Source of the DNA: Bradyrhizobium sp. SK17
Lineage (GTDB): Bacteria; Pseudomonadota; Alphaproteobacteria; Rhizobiales; Xanthobacteraceae
Length of the DNA: 64,000 bases
Reading direction: 5' to 3'
Assembly (NCBI RefSeq): GCF_002831585.1
Contig: NZ_CP025113.1
Location: 5,285,001-5,349,000 of the forward strand
Every line of letters starts with the position of its first letter. Positions within the stretch are counted from its first letter, which is position 1. Made by a program: the position numbers and the translations under genes. Below the pieces are notes generated by a model. The model did no database searches, had not been told where the DNA came from, and saw nothing but the letters and a program-made list of their open reading frames with translations. Positions 9,100 to 16,966 of this stretch are shown piece after piece.

Positions 9100-10074
9100 A
9101 TGACCAAGGCCGTGCGCGTGCACCAGGTGGGGGGCCCGGAGGTCCTGACCTATGAGGACGTCGAGGTGGGCCCGCCCGGCAATGGCGAGGTCCGCATCCG
9201 CCAGCATGCGGTCGGGCTGAACTTCATCGACGTCTATTTCCGCACTGGCCTCTACAAGGCGCCCGGCCTGCCGTTCATCGCCGGCAACGAGGCCGCCGGC
9301 GAGGTCCTGGCGGTAGGGCCGGGGGTGACCAACTTCCATCCTGGGGACCGCGTCGCCTATTACTTCAACCTCGGCGGCTACGCCTCCGAGCGCGTCATCC
9401 CGGCCGACAAGCTCGTCAAGCTGCCCGACCACATCACCTATGAGCAGGGCGCCGTGCTGATGCTCAAGGGGCTCACGGTCTGGTACCTGCTGCACAAGAC
9501 CTTCAAGGTCGAGCAGGGCCATCGCGTCTTGATCCACGCCGCGGCCGGCGGCATCGGGCTGCTGGCCTGCCAGTGGGCGCGGGCGCTCGGTGCGCATGTC
9601 ATCGGCACCGTCGGCTCGAAGGCCAAGGCCGATCTCGCGCTCGCCAATGGCTGCGATCACGTCATCCTCTACAACGAGGAGAACTTCGTCGAGCGCGTCA
9701 AGCAGATCAGCCGCGGCGAGCTCTGCGACGTGGTCTATGACGGCGTCGGCAAGACCACCTTCCCAGGATCGCTGTCCTGCCTCAGGCCGCGCGGCCTGTT
9801 CGTGTCGTTCGGCAATGCGTCGGGGCCGGTGCCGCCGTTCCCGCTCGCCGAGCTCAACAACCATGGCTCGCTGTTCGCGACACGGCCCAAGCTCAACGAC
9901 TACGTCGGCACCCGCAAGGAGCTGCTCGAAGGCGCCGACACGCTGTTCGCCGCCGTGATCAACGGCAAGCTGCACGTGCCGATCAACCACGCCTATGCGC
10001 TGAAGGATGCGGCAAAGGCGCATATCGATCTGGAGAGCCGGGCGACCACCGGTGCGGCGATTCTCAGGCCGTAA
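9100..10074 (+). CDS. NADPH:quinone oxidoreductase (zeta-crystallin type)
   Basis: A 324-residue medium-chain reductase that reduces quinones with NADPH. The GroES-like N-terminal half contains VGLNFIDVYFRTGLYK, typical of the Qor group, and lacks the zinc-ligand cysteines of alcohol dehydrogenases. The Rossmann fold carries HAAAGGIGLLACQWARALGA. The C-terminal SFGNASGPVPPF and LFATRPKL segments are conserved in Qor. The ATG at 9100 was chosen over the upstream TTG because GAGGGGAG precedes it at good spacing. It stands alone, followed by a palindromic repeat. Confidence 0.9.
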   Translation: MTKAVRVHQVGGPEVLTYEDVEVGPPGNGEVRIRQHAVGLNFIDVYFRTGLYKAPGLPFIAGNEAAGEVLAVGPGVTNFHPGDRVAYYFNLGGYASERVIPADKLVKLPDHITYEQGAVLMLKGLTVWYLLHKTFKVEQGHRVLIHAAAGGIGLLACQWARALGAHVIGTVGSKAKADLALANGCDHVILYNEENFVERVKQISRGELCDVVYDGVGKTTFPGSLSCLRPRGLFVSFGNASGPVPPFPLAELNNHGSLFATRPKLNDYVGTRKELLEGADTLFAAVINGKLHVPINHAYALKDAAKAHIDLESRATTGAAILRP

Positions 10075-10082
10075 CTCTCGCC

Positions 10083-10164
10083 GTCATTGCGAGGCGCGAA
10101 GCGACGAAGCAATCCATCTATCCCCGAGCGGTGATGTGGATTGCTTCGCTTCGCTCGCAATGAC
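10083..10164. repeat. Dispersed palindromic repeat, family B (GTCATTGCGAG type)
   Basis: A long inverted repeat begins GTCATTGCGAG and ends CTCGCAATGAC, with inner arms GAAGCAATCCA / TGGATTGCTTCG. It lies between the convergent quinone oxidoreductase and aminotransferase genes and could end transcription from both sides. Elements of this type are common in Bradyrhizobium genomes. Confidence 0.85.
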
Positions 10165-10178
10165 GCGCGTGTCGGCGC

Positions 10179-11375
10179 TTACGCCACCCGCCTTGCTGCG
10201 CCGACCTTGGTCAGCACCGTATCCAGGCAGTCGACGACAGCGGATATCTCCTCCCGCGTGACATTGAGCGCCGGCATGAAGCGCAGCGTGTCCGGCTGCG
10301 GCGAGTTGATCAGCACGCCGGCTGCGAACGCTTCGGCGACGATGGCGGCGCCGATCGGCATCTTGAGATCGAGCGCGAGCAGCAGGCCGCGGCCTCTGAT
10401 CTCGCCGAGTCCATGCCGCGCCGACAGCCGCTGCAATTCGCGCTCGAGCAGCAGGCCTGCGTCGACCACCGATTTCAGGAATTCGGGCCGGCTGACCTGA
10501 TCGAGCACGGCGAGTCCGGCGGCGCACATCAGCGGATTGCCGTTGAAGGTGCCACCCTGATCGCCGTGGTCGAAGCACGAGGCGTGGTCGGTCGCGAGCA
10601 GGGCCGCGAGCGGCACGCCGCCGCCGATGCCCTTGCCGAGCGTCATGATGTCGGGCGCGATCTCGGCATGCTCATAGCCGAACAGCTTGCCGGTCCGGCC
10701 GATGCCGGTCTGGATCTCGTCGACGATCAGCAGCAGGCCACGCTGCTGGGTCAGTGCGCGCAACTCCTTCAGGAACGCGTCCGTCGCGGGCCAGACGCCG
10801 GCCTCACCCTGGATCGGCTCCAGCATGACCGCGACCGTCGACGACGAGATCAACTTCCGCACCGACTCGATGTCGTTCAGCCGCGCTTTCCGGAAGCCCG
10901 AGACCTTCGGCTCGAACAGCGGCTCGAATGCCTTCTTGCCCGAGGCCGACATGGTCGCGAGCGTCCGGCCGTGGAAGCCGCCTTCGAAGGTAATGATCTC
11001 GTGCGCGCCACCCTTGTACTTGGCACCAAATTTGCGCGCGAGCTTGATCGCGCCCTCGTTGGCTTCCGCGCCGGAATTGGCGAAGAACACCTGATCGAAG
11101 CAACTGTTGTCGACCAACAGTTTTGCCAGTTTCAGGCTCTGCTCGTTGTAGAAGGCCGGGCTCGGGGTGAGCAGCCGCCGGGCCTGGGCCGCCAGCGCAT
11201 CGGCGACGATGACGGGCGAATGGCCGAGTGGGTTCACGGCCCAACCCTGCACGAAATCGAGATAGCGGTTGCGGTTGTCGTCCCACAAATACGAGCCGGC
11301 GCCGCGCACGAACACGACCTCGGGGCGGGCGGTGATGTCCATCAGCGCGTCGAACGGATGGGGAGCATTGGTCAT
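10179..11375 (-). CDS. argD: ArgD-type acetylornithine aminotransferase (class III)
   Basis: This cytoplasmic PLP enzyme is predicted to convert N-acetylglutamate semialdehyde to N-acetylornithine in arginine synthesis. The 398 residues show the class-III landmarks in order: [23 protein letters not shown], the Asp-bearing [15 protein letters not shown], the Schiff-base lysine in [12 protein letters not shown], and [14 protein letters not shown]. The length fits ArgD (about 400). The ATG at 11375 follows AGGAGAAC. The gene lies alone, 196 bases downstream of a strongly Arg-rich leader ORF and behind an intrinsic terminator. That arrangement argues for arginine-controlled attenuation and supports the ArgD assignment over other aminotransferases. 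No argF is adjacent; a catabolic ornithine or GABA aminotransferase remains possible. Confidence 0.8.
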   Translation of the reverse strand: MTNAPHPFDALMDITARPEVVFVRGAGSYLWDDNRNRYLDFVQGWAVNPLGHSPVIVADALAAQARRLLTPSPAFYNEQSLKLAKLLVDNSCFDQVFFANSGAEANEGAIKLARKFGAKYKGGAHEIITFEGGFHGRTLATMSASGKKAFEPLFEPKVSGFRKARLNDIESVRKLISSSTVAVMLEPIQGEAGVWPATDAFLKELRALTQQRGLLLIVDEIQTGIGRTGKLFGYEHAEIAPDIMTLGKGIGGGVPLAALLATDHASCFDHGDQGGTFNGNPLMCAAGLAVLDQVSRPEFLKSVVDAGLLLERELQRLSARHGLGEIRGRGLLLALDLKMPIGAAIVAEAFAAGVLINSPQPDTLRFMPALNVTREEISAVVDCLDTVLTKVGAARRVA

Positions 11376-11419
11376 GTCGTTCTCCTCTTGGGGGCAGTCG
11401 TTGGGGAAAAAGCAGGCCG

Positions 11420-11457
11420 AAAAAGCAAGAAGGCCGCGCTTTGGGGGCGCGGCCTTC
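11420..11457 (-). terminator. Attenuator terminator between the leader peptide and argD
   Basis: On the minus strand a perfect 11-bp GC-rich stem (GAAGGCCGCGC / GCGCGGCCTTC, loop of 7) is followed by TTGCTTTTT. On the plus strand there is no T-tract, so it acts for leftward transcription only. The only leftward ORF between promoter and hairpin is the 29-codon leader at 11485-11574. Eighteen bases upstream of the terminator stem, a smaller hairpin (GCTGAT / ATCAGC, 11470-11489) spans the leader stop codon. Confidence 0.8.
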
Positions 11458-11484
11458 TCGAAAACCTTGGCTGATTTGATCGGA

Positions 11485-11574
11485 TCAGCGATGGCGTCGG
11501 ACACGGCGCAGCCCAGCATCGTCGCGGGTGCGACGACGGTTGATGGCGCGGCGGTGGGTCCGGTTCAGCTTCAT
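11485..11574 (-). CDS. Arginine-rich leader peptide (29 aa), probable attenuation sensor
   Basis: The ORF reads [15 protein letters not shown], then [14 protein letters not shown] and TGA. Twelve of its 29 residues are Arg, including runs RR, RRR, RR and RR, and the penultimate sense codons are Arg-His-Arg. It lies between a promoter-like TTGACA-N18-TATGGG and the attenuator hairpin, upstream of an argD-type gene. I infer a ribosome-mediated attenuator: stalling at Arg codons when charged tRNA-Arg is scarce would disturb the terminator. No Shine-Dalgarno is visible, and the predicted transcript start lies only 1-5 bases before the ATG, so translation may be leaderless. I could not find a convincing antiterminator by eye. 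The ORF is too short to be significant on length alone; composition and position carry the call. Confidence 0.7.
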   Translation of the reverse strand: MKLNRTHRRAINRRRTRDDAGLRRVRRHR

Positions 11575-11582
11575 GGCGCAGG

Positions 11583-11612
11583 CCCATACAGCCGAACGGC
11601 CGGCGGTGTCAA
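11583..11612 (-). promoter_or_regulatory. Sigma-70-like promoter for the argD leader
   Basis: On the minus strand TTGACA (11607-11612) is followed after 18 bases by TATGGG (11583-11588). Transcription would begin near 11576, just before the leader ATG at 11574. The -35 is a perfect consensus; the -10 is moderate. Confidence 0.55.
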
Positions 11613-11688
11613 GCGGGAGCTGCTATCGTGACCGAGCGGCGCCCCGGAGCGTGTTAGGCTGCGGCGAGGCAATCCTGGAGGTGGAGCC

Positions 11689-11985
11689 ATGATCAAGCTT
11701 CTGATCGAACGAGATCTTCCGGCCAATTTCGATGTGACCGATGATGCCCAGGCGGCGCGTCATGCGCGGATTGCGTTGGACGCCATCGTTGCAACGCAGG
11801 GCAAGATGCACTGGCTGTGCACCTACGCCACCGATGACCGCAAGCTGTTCGGCCTCGTGGTGGTCGAGAGCGAGGAGGTCATCGATGCCTATGTGCGCAA
11901 CGCCGGCATCGGCAGCTCGGTGCGTATCCATCGCGTGCTGCGCACGCTGGACCCGGCGCTCGCCGCGCCGCCGACGGCCAACTAA
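11689..11985 (+). CDS. DUF4242-like small protein
   Basis: A 98-residue cytoplasmic protein. The pattern of an N-terminal IERDLPANF strand, a helix with two alanine-rich turns, MHWLCTYATDDRKLFGLVVVES and a final helix resembles the ferredoxin-like DUF4242 family (some members bind nickel). Family membership is a judgement from pattern, not a search. The ATG at 11689 has CTGGAGGTGGAG upstream. The gene is divergent from the argD leader, with a 114-bp shared region. No enzymatic function can be proposed. Confidence 0.65.
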   Translation: MIKLLIERDLPANFDVTDDAQAARHARIALDAIVATQGKMHWLCTYATDDRKLFGLVVVESEEVIDAYVRNAGIGSSVRIHRVLRTLDPALAAPPTAN

Positions 11986-11993
11986 AACATGAT

Positions 11994-12193
11994 GAGATTA
12001 GGTTGAGATGGAACGGCGTCGAAAGTTCACCTCTCCCTCGGGAGAGGTCGATTTGCGTAGCAAATCGGGTGAGGGGGTACGGTCTATCGAGGGAGCAATA
12101 GCCCTCACCCGGCGCTCCGCGCCGACCTCTCCCCGACGGGGAGAGGTGGACCGAGAGCGCGCCAAGCCGATTCAACCAAAACTCATCCCGCTT
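11994..12193. repeat. Composite palindromic repeat element
   Basis: The core at 12028-12148 is a long imperfect palindrome. CACCTCTCCC...GGGAGAGGT with ATTTGCGTAGCAAAT and GGGTGAGGG is mirrored by CCCTCACCC, GGCGCTCCGCGCC and ACCTCTCCCC...GGGGAGAGGTG. Outside it, GATGAGATTAGGTTGAGAT on the left pairs roughly with GATTCAACCAAAACTCATC on the right, so one repeat family seems nested inside another. The 318-bp gap between flanking genes otherwise holds nothing recognisable. Confidence 0.75.
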
Positions 12194-12303
12194 AGTGGTT
12201 CATCACAGCAATCTTCACTGCATCAAGACGTCAAAATCAATGTGATGAAACGGCTCTTGGCGTGGTTCGCCGGAACGGAAACAGCGCATCCGCGAGGGAC
12301 GCG

Positions 12304-12711
12304 ATGAACAGTCTCGAGATCGTCAGGCCCGCGATCGTGTTGGCGTTGTTCACGCTGGCGATCTTGCTTCTGATGGGGATCAGGAGGGGCTTGTCCAAGG
12401 AAACAACCGCCGACGACTACCGGCTCGGCGAATCGCATCGGGTTCCGCCTGCGGTCAGCGTCATCAACCGCAACTACATGAACCTGCTGGAATCGCCGGT
12501 ACTGTTCTACACGGCCAGTCTCCTGATCCTCATCCTCCAGAGGTCCGACACTGTTTTTGTGAGACTGGCCTGGGCCTATGTTGCGCTGCGTATCGTTCAC
12601 AGCGCCGTCCACCTGACGTATAACAGCGTACTTCACCGGCTGCTGATTTTCGTAGCGAGCAATGTCGTGCTCGTCGTCATGTGGCTGCGCATCCTGTTCA
12701 TGACCTGGTGA
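12304..12711 (+). CDS. MAPEG family membrane protein
   Basis: A 135-residue inner-membrane protein with four hydrophobic helices and the MAPEG pattern: a first helix followed by RVPPAVSVINRNYMNLLESPVLFYT. The Arg, Asn and Glu of the Nx3ESPxxF-like segment match the family that includes microsomal glutathione transferases. The RIVHSAVHLTYN segment in the third helix is also typical. The ATG at 12304 is preferred because hydrophobic sequence begins soon after it. Bacterial MAPEG proteins are mostly uncharacterised. It converges on rimO. Confidence 0.82.
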   Translation: MNSLEIVRPAIVLALFTLAILLLMGIRRGLSKETTADDYRLGESHRVPPAVSVINRNYMNLLESPVLFYTASLLILILQRSDTVFVRLAWAYVALRIVHSAVHLTYNSVLHRLLIFVASNVVLVVMWLRILFMTW

Positions 12712-12733
12712 AAAATCGAACCACCAGGCGACG

Positions 12734-14059
12734 TCAGAATCCGGCGACGGTCCCGTGCAGATCGTATTCGTCGGAGCGCTCGATCTTGGCGGTGACGATC
12801 TCGCCGACCTTGAGCGGGCGGCGGCTGGTCAGATAGACGGCGCCGTCGATGTCAGGCGCGTCGGCCTTTGACCGGCCCTTGGCCACGGTCGGTCCGACCT
12901 CGTCGATGATCACCTGCTGGCGGGTGCCGACCTTGCGCTTGAGGCGGCGGGCCGAAATCTTCTGCTGCCGTGCCATCAGCGCATTCCAGCGCTCCTGCTT
13001 GACCTCGTCCGGCACGGCATTGGGAATCGAGTTCGACGTCGCGCCGGCCACCGGCTCATATTTGAAGCAGCCGAGACGGTCGATCCCGGCTTCATCGAGC
13101 CAGTCGAGCAGATAGGCGAAATCGGCATCGGTCTCGCCGGGGAAGCCGACGATGAAGGTCGAGCGCAGCGTCAGCTCGGGGCATTGCTCGCGCCATTTCT
13201 GGATCCGCGCCAGCGTCTTCTCCTGCGCGGCCGGGCGCTTCATCGCGCGCAGCACGTCTGGGCTCGCATGCTGGAACGGGATGTCGAGATAGGGCAGCAC
13301 CTTGCCTTCGGTCATCAGCCCAATGACCTCATCGACATGCGGGTAGGGGTAGACGTATTGCAGCCGCACCCAGGCGCCGAGCTCGCCGAGCTCTTTTGCC
13401 AGATCGTAGAACTTGGCGCGGACGCTGCGATCCTGCCAGGGGCTCTCGGCATATTTCAGGTCGACGCCATAGGCCGACGTGTCCTGCGAGATGACGAGCA
13501 ATTCCTTGACGCCGGCCTTCACCAGCTTCTCGGCTTCGCGCAGCACGTCGTTGGCCGGCCGCGACACCAGGTCGCCGCGCAGCTTCGGGATGATACAGAA
13601 GCTGCAACGGTTGTTGCAGCCCTCGGAAATCTTCAAATAGGCGTAGTGGCGCGGCGTCAGCTTGACGCCCTGCGGCGGCACCAGGTCGATGTGCGGATTG
13701 TGCGCCGGCGGCAGCGCGCGGTGCACGGCGTCCAGCACGCTCTCATATTGCTGCGGCCCGGTGATGGACAGCACGCCCGGATAGGCGCTTTCGATTTGCT
13801 CCGGCTCGGCGCCCATGCAGCCGGTGACGATGACCTTGCCGTTTTCGGCCATGGCTTCGCCAATCGCAGCGAGCGATTCCTGCTTGGCGCTGTCGAGGAA
13901 GCCGCAGGTGTTGACGATGACGATGTCGGCGCCGTCGTGCTTGCGCGCGAGCTCATAGCCCTCCGCGCGCAGCCGGGTGATGATGCGCTCGGAATCGACC
14001 AGCGCCTTGGGGCATCCCAAGGACACGAAGCTCACTTTCGGCGCGGCGGCCTCTTGCAT
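12734..14059 (-). CDS. rimO: Ribosomal protein S12 methylthiotransferase RimO
   Basis: This radical-SAM enzyme adds a methylthio group to the conserved Asp of ribosomal protein S12. The 441 residues contain the N-terminal UPF0004 domain with its three cluster cysteines ([28 protein letters not shown]). The radical-SAM loop is [15 protein letters not shown] (CxxxCxxC), and a C-terminal TRAM domain ends at [23 protein letters not shown] distinguishes RimO from MiaB. The length is normal. It is divergent from nasT; the 118-bp spacer shows no clear operator. Confidence 0.96.
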   Translation of the reverse strand: MQEAAAPKVSFVSLGCPKALVDSERIITRLRAEGYELARKHDGADIVIVNTCGFLDSAKQESLAAIGEAMAENGKVIVTGCMGAEPEQIESAYPGVLSITGPQQYESVLDAVHRALPPAHNPHIDLVPPQGVKLTPRHYAYLKISEGCNNRCSFCIIPKLRGDLVSRPANDVLREAEKLVKAGVKELLVISQDTSAYGVDLKYAESPWQDRSVRAKFYDLAKELGELGAWVRLQYVYPYPHVDEVIGLMTEGKVLPYLDIPFQHASPDVLRAMKRPAAQEKTLARIQKWREQCPELTLRSTFIVGFPGETDADFAYLLDWLDEAGIDRLGCFKYEPVAGATSNSIPNAVPDEVKQERWNALMARQQKISARRLKRKVGTRQQVIIDEVGPTVAKGRSKADAPDIDGAVYLTSRRPLKVGEIVTAKIERSDEYDLHGTVAGF

Positions 14060-14177
14060 ATCTTCCCAAATCTGCCTGATTGATGGGCAGGAGCTAGTCC
14101 CAATTGCCGAGAATTACAACCCTTTCCCGAGGCTTCCGTCATGATATGGATGCTCTGCCGGGCCCTAAGAGTTGTCG

Positions 14178-14768
14178 ATGAGCGCTGAGTCGTCTCCCAA
14201 AATCGTCATAGTCGACGAGAGCCCGATCCGTGCGGCCATCCTGGAGGAGGGACTGCGGGAGGCTGGCTACACGGACGTGGTCCATATCAGCGAGATGCAG
14301 AGCCTGCTGTCGCGGATCTATGCGCTCGACCCCGAGATCATCGTGATCGACCTCGAGAACCCCAGCCGCGACGTGCTGGAACAAATGTTCCAGGTCAGCC
14401 GGGCGGTCCGCCGGCCGATCGCGATGTTCGTCGACCAGAGCGACGCCGCATCGATCCAGGCATCTGTGGAGGCCGGTGTTTCCGCCTACATCGTCGACGG
14501 TCTCAAGAAGGAGCGCATCAAGCCGATCCTCGATCTCTGCGTCTCCCGCTTCAATGCGTTCTCCAAGCTGCAGGACGAGCTCGACCGCACCAAGCACGCG
14601 CTGGAGGAGCGCAAGGTGATCGACCGCGCCAAGGGCATCCTGATGAAGGTCAAGGGGCTGACCGAGGAGGAGGCCTATGTGCTGATGCGTTCGACCGCGA
14701 TGCGCGAGAAGAAGAAAATCGGGGAGATCGCGCAATCGATCCTGACGGCGTCGGAGCTGCTGAAATGA
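14178..14768 (+). CDS. nasT: ANTAR-domain antiterminator NasT
   Basis: A 196-residue response-regulator-like RNA-binding protein. Residues 8-125 form a receiver domain (KIVIVDESPIRAAIL; the phosphoacceptor-region motif reads IVIDLENP). The C-terminal ANTAR domain has KVIDRAKGILMKVKGLTEEE and KKKIGEIAQSIL. In alphaproteobacteria NasT binds paired hairpins in nitrate-gene leaders to block termination and is held inactive by NasS. An upstream in-frame TTG at 14172 exists, but ATG at 14178 is a better start. Its stop overlaps the nasS start (ATGA), so the pair is translationally coupled. No nitrate assimilation genes lie next to it in this window. Confidence 0.9.
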   Translation: MSAESSPKIVIVDESPIRAAILEEGLREAGYTDVVHISEMQSLLSRIYALDPEIIVIDLENPSRDVLEQMFQVSRAVRRPIAMFVDQSDAASIQASVEAGVSAYIVDGLKKERIKPILDLCVSRFNAFSKLQDELDRTKHALEERKVIDRAKGILMKVKGLTEEEAYVLMRSTAMREKKKIGEIAQSILTASELLK

Positions 14769-15922
14769 CCACACAATTGCGCATCGGATTCATTCCGCTG
14801 GTCGATGCCGCTGCGTTGATCACAGCCGTCGACAAGGGATTCACCGCGGCCGAAGGTCTCGACGTCACGCTGGTGCGCGAGGTGTCGTGGTCGAATGTCC
14901 GCGACAAGCTCAATATCGGGCTGTTCGATGCCGCCCATCTGCTGGCGCCGGTGGCGATCGCCTCGAGTCTCGGGCTCGGTCACGTCAGGGTACCGATCGC
15001 GGCACCGTTCAATCTCGGGCTCAACGGCAACGCCATCACGGTGTCGCCGGCGCTGCACGCCGCGCTGATGGCGGAGCTCGACGGCGATCGCGTCGATCCG
15101 ATGGCCACCTCGCGTGCACTGGCGCGCGTGGTCGCGAAGCGGCGGCAGAGCGGGGCGGAGCCACTGACGTTCGGCATGACGTTCCCGTTCTCGACGCACA
15201 ATTATCAACTGCGGTTCTGGATGGCGGCCGGCGGCGTCGATCCCGACGAGGATGTCCAGCTCGTGGTGCTGCCACCGCCCTACATGGTCGACAGCCTCGC
15301 CAACGGCCATATCGATGCGTTCTGCGTCGGCGCGCCCTGGAATTCGATCGCGGTCGATCTCGGCATCGGTCACATCCTGCACTTCGTGTCCGACATCCTG
15401 CTCAGCGCGGTGGAGAAGGTGCTGGCGGTGCGCCAGACCTGGTCGGAGGCACATCCCGACGTGGTGGCCGCGCTGGTGCGTGCGCATCTGCGCGCCGCCG
15501 AGTTCATCGAGCAGCCCGAGAACCGGCCCGAGGTAGCACGCATCCTGAGCTCACCGGAACGGATCGGCGTCGATGCCAGCGTCATCCAGCGCACGCTCGA
15601 CGGCCGGCTCAAGATCTCGCCAGACGGCACCATGCGCGAGAGCGGCCGCTACCTCCTGGTCGGGCGCGAGGCGGCGGCACGGCCCGATCCGGTGCAGGCG
15701 GCCTGGCTCTATGCCCAGATGGTTCGCTGGGGCCAGACGCCGTTCCGGCCCGAGGCGCTGAAGGCCGCCATGGCCGTGTTCAGGCCTGACCTGTACGACG
15801 CCGCATCGGGACAGCCGGCGGGCGCCGCCAATGCCATCGGCGCGTTCGCCGGTCCTCCGTTCGATCCCGCCGACGTTCAGGGGCATCTGGCTGCATTCAA
15901 GATCGGGCGCTGGAAGCCCTGA
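14765..15922 (+). CDS. nasS: Nitrate/nitrite sensor NasS (NrtA-like, cytoplasmic)
   Basis: A 385-residue protein of the CmpA/NrtA binding-protein family. It starts directly with TTQLRIGFIPLVDAAALI and has no signal peptide, which marks the cytoplasmic NasS sensor rather than a transporter subunit. Typical NrtA-family motifs are FDAAHLLAPVA, FPFSTHNYQLRFWMAAGG and DAFCVGAPWNS. In the known system NasS binds and sequesters NasT when nitrate and nitrite are absent, and releases it when they bind. The ATGA overlap with nasT is usual. The 253 bases after it contain an exact palindrome GAGGAATATTCCTC (16054-16067) and no clear gene. Confidence 0.9.
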   Translation: MTTQLRIGFIPLVDAAALITAVDKGFTAAEGLDVTLVREVSWSNVRDKLNIGLFDAAHLLAPVAIASSLGLGHVRVPIAAPFNLGLNGNAITVSPALHAALMAELDGDRVDPMATSRALARVVAKRRQSGAEPLTFGMTFPFSTHNYQLRFWMAAGGVDPDEDVQLVVLPPPYMVDSLANGHIDAFCVGAPWNSIAVDLGIGHILHFVSDILLSAVEKVLAVRQTWSEAHPDVVAALVRAHLRAAEFIEQPENRPEVARILSSPERIGVDASVIQRTLDGRLKISPDGTMRESGRYLLVGREAAARPDPVQAAWLYAQMVRWGQTPFRPEALKAAMAVFRPDLYDAASGQPAGAANAIGAFAGPPFDPADVQGHLAAFKIGRWKP

Positions 15923-16175
15923 AGGCGGCGCGGCGGCGGCACCTCCGGCTGCTTTGCATGGGGTTGTTTTCAGGATTTTCGATTGGCTCCGGACCGGCGC
16001 GGTTCCCGGTACCTCGAATTGCAGCGAATGGAATTCTCGGGCGAACCCGCGGGGAGGAATATTCCTCTCGGAACCGAGTGCCTCGAGGTGGCGGCGTCGC
16101 TATTTTCGCCGCCCGCTTGAATCCGCCAGCGAACGATATTCCATATCCACGACAATGGGGCGTTGGAGATCGACC

Positions 16176-16328
16176 ATGCGCGAACTATCGGCGGAGGCCC
16201 GCCTGCACTTTTACGCGCGACAGATTGCAAGGAAGTCCGGGAGCGGAATTCACACCGTGGCGCTCTACAGCGCCTTCGCGGTGATCGCGGCCATCGTGTT
16301 CGGCACGCTGTCCGTCCGCCCGTTCTGA
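16176..16328 (+). CDS. Small hypothetical membrane protein (50 aa)
   Basis: The ORF encodes 50 residues: a charged N-terminal helix (MRELSAEARLHFYARQIARK) followed by one transmembrane helix (VALYSAFAVIAAIVFGTLSV). GGAGAT lies 5 bases before the ATG. A strong terminator follows 16 bp after the stop, which supports it as a real single-gene unit. An in-frame ATG at 16155 is an alternative start. The function is unknown. Confidence 0.55.
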   Translation: MRELSAEARLHFYARQIARKSGSGIHTVALYSAFAVIAAIVFGTLSVRPF

Positions 16329-16344
16329 CCCCTCAAACAATTCA

Positions 16345-16384
16345 AAAGCCGCCGTCTGATAGCCTCAGGCGGCGGCTTTGTGTT
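16345..16384 (+). terminator. Rho-independent terminator
   Basis: A 15-bp stem (AAAGCCGCCGTCTGA / TCAGGCGGCGGCTTT, one G-T pair) with a short loop is followed by TGTGTT. It may also serve the convergent gene at 16402. Confidence 0.8.
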
Positions 16385-16401
16385 GGCTGGATACCCAGAG
16401 C

Positions 16402-16815
16402 TCAGTAGCCGTAACCGTATCCGTAGCCCTGTCCATAGCCGCCGCAGGTGTTGCAGGTCTGCTGGACCGGCGCGTAGTAGGAATAGCCCGGCGAGACCAT
16501 CTGGGTGCGTTCCTGGGTGGCGTATTGCGGCGGGATGCGCTCATAGGCGACGCCTTCGGGCGCGACCATCACGGTCTTCGGCACCATCACGGTGCGATAC
16601 TGCGCCGGCGTGCGATGCGCGACGACGCGGCCCGGCGCGACCATCACGGTTTCCTGCACGGTGCGATATTGCGGCGGCACGGTCTGCACCTGATAGCAGG
16701 TCGTGCAGGGTTGCGGCGGCGGCGTATAGCAGCTGTAGCAGCCGGCCGAGGCCGCGCTGGTGAAGGCGGCGGTGGCAACCGCGGCAATGGCGAGGGAGAG
16801 CGTGGTGCGGAACAT
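16402..16815 (-). CDS. Secreted cysteine-containing repeat protein, hypothetical
   Basis: A 137-residue exported protein. A clear signal peptide (MFRTTLSLAIAAVATAAFTS, cleavage near SAASA) is followed by GCYSCYTPPPQPCTTCYQVQ with two CxxC pairs. The mature part has an internal repeat of the form PPQYRTVxxTVMVAPxxV, seen twice fully and once in degraded form (PQYATQERTQMVSPG). The C-terminus is CNTCGGYGQGYGYGYGY. The Cys pairs and Gly-Tyr tail could mean metal binding or surface cross-linking, but this is inference. The start at 16815 is chosen for the signal peptide. Confidence 0.75.
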   Translation of the reverse strand: MFRTTLSLAIAAVATAAFTSAASAGCYSCYTPPPQPCTTCYQVQTVPPQYRTVQETVMVAPGRVVAHRTPAQYRTVMVPKTVMVAPEGVAYERIPPQYATQERTQMVSPGYSYYAPVQQTCNTCGGYGQGYGYGYGY

Positions 16816-16966
16816 GCTTTCGTACCCAATTTCCTGAGAGGACAATCAAAGGCTCGGAAGCAGCACCTAGCAATCAAACGGCAAGTTTGGGTTTAAGAAG
16901 ACTCTTAACGGAATCTAAAGGGGCCGGCACGGCGACCGGCCCACGTCAATGCTGCGGATCGGCGGC

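Noticed and set aside
11429..11457. Hairpin before argD as the terminator of an upstream protein gene
   Set aside because: No other leftward gene lies between it and rimO, whose start is more than 2.4 kb away and which reads away to the same side with its own end at 12734; only the leader ORF precedes the hairpin.
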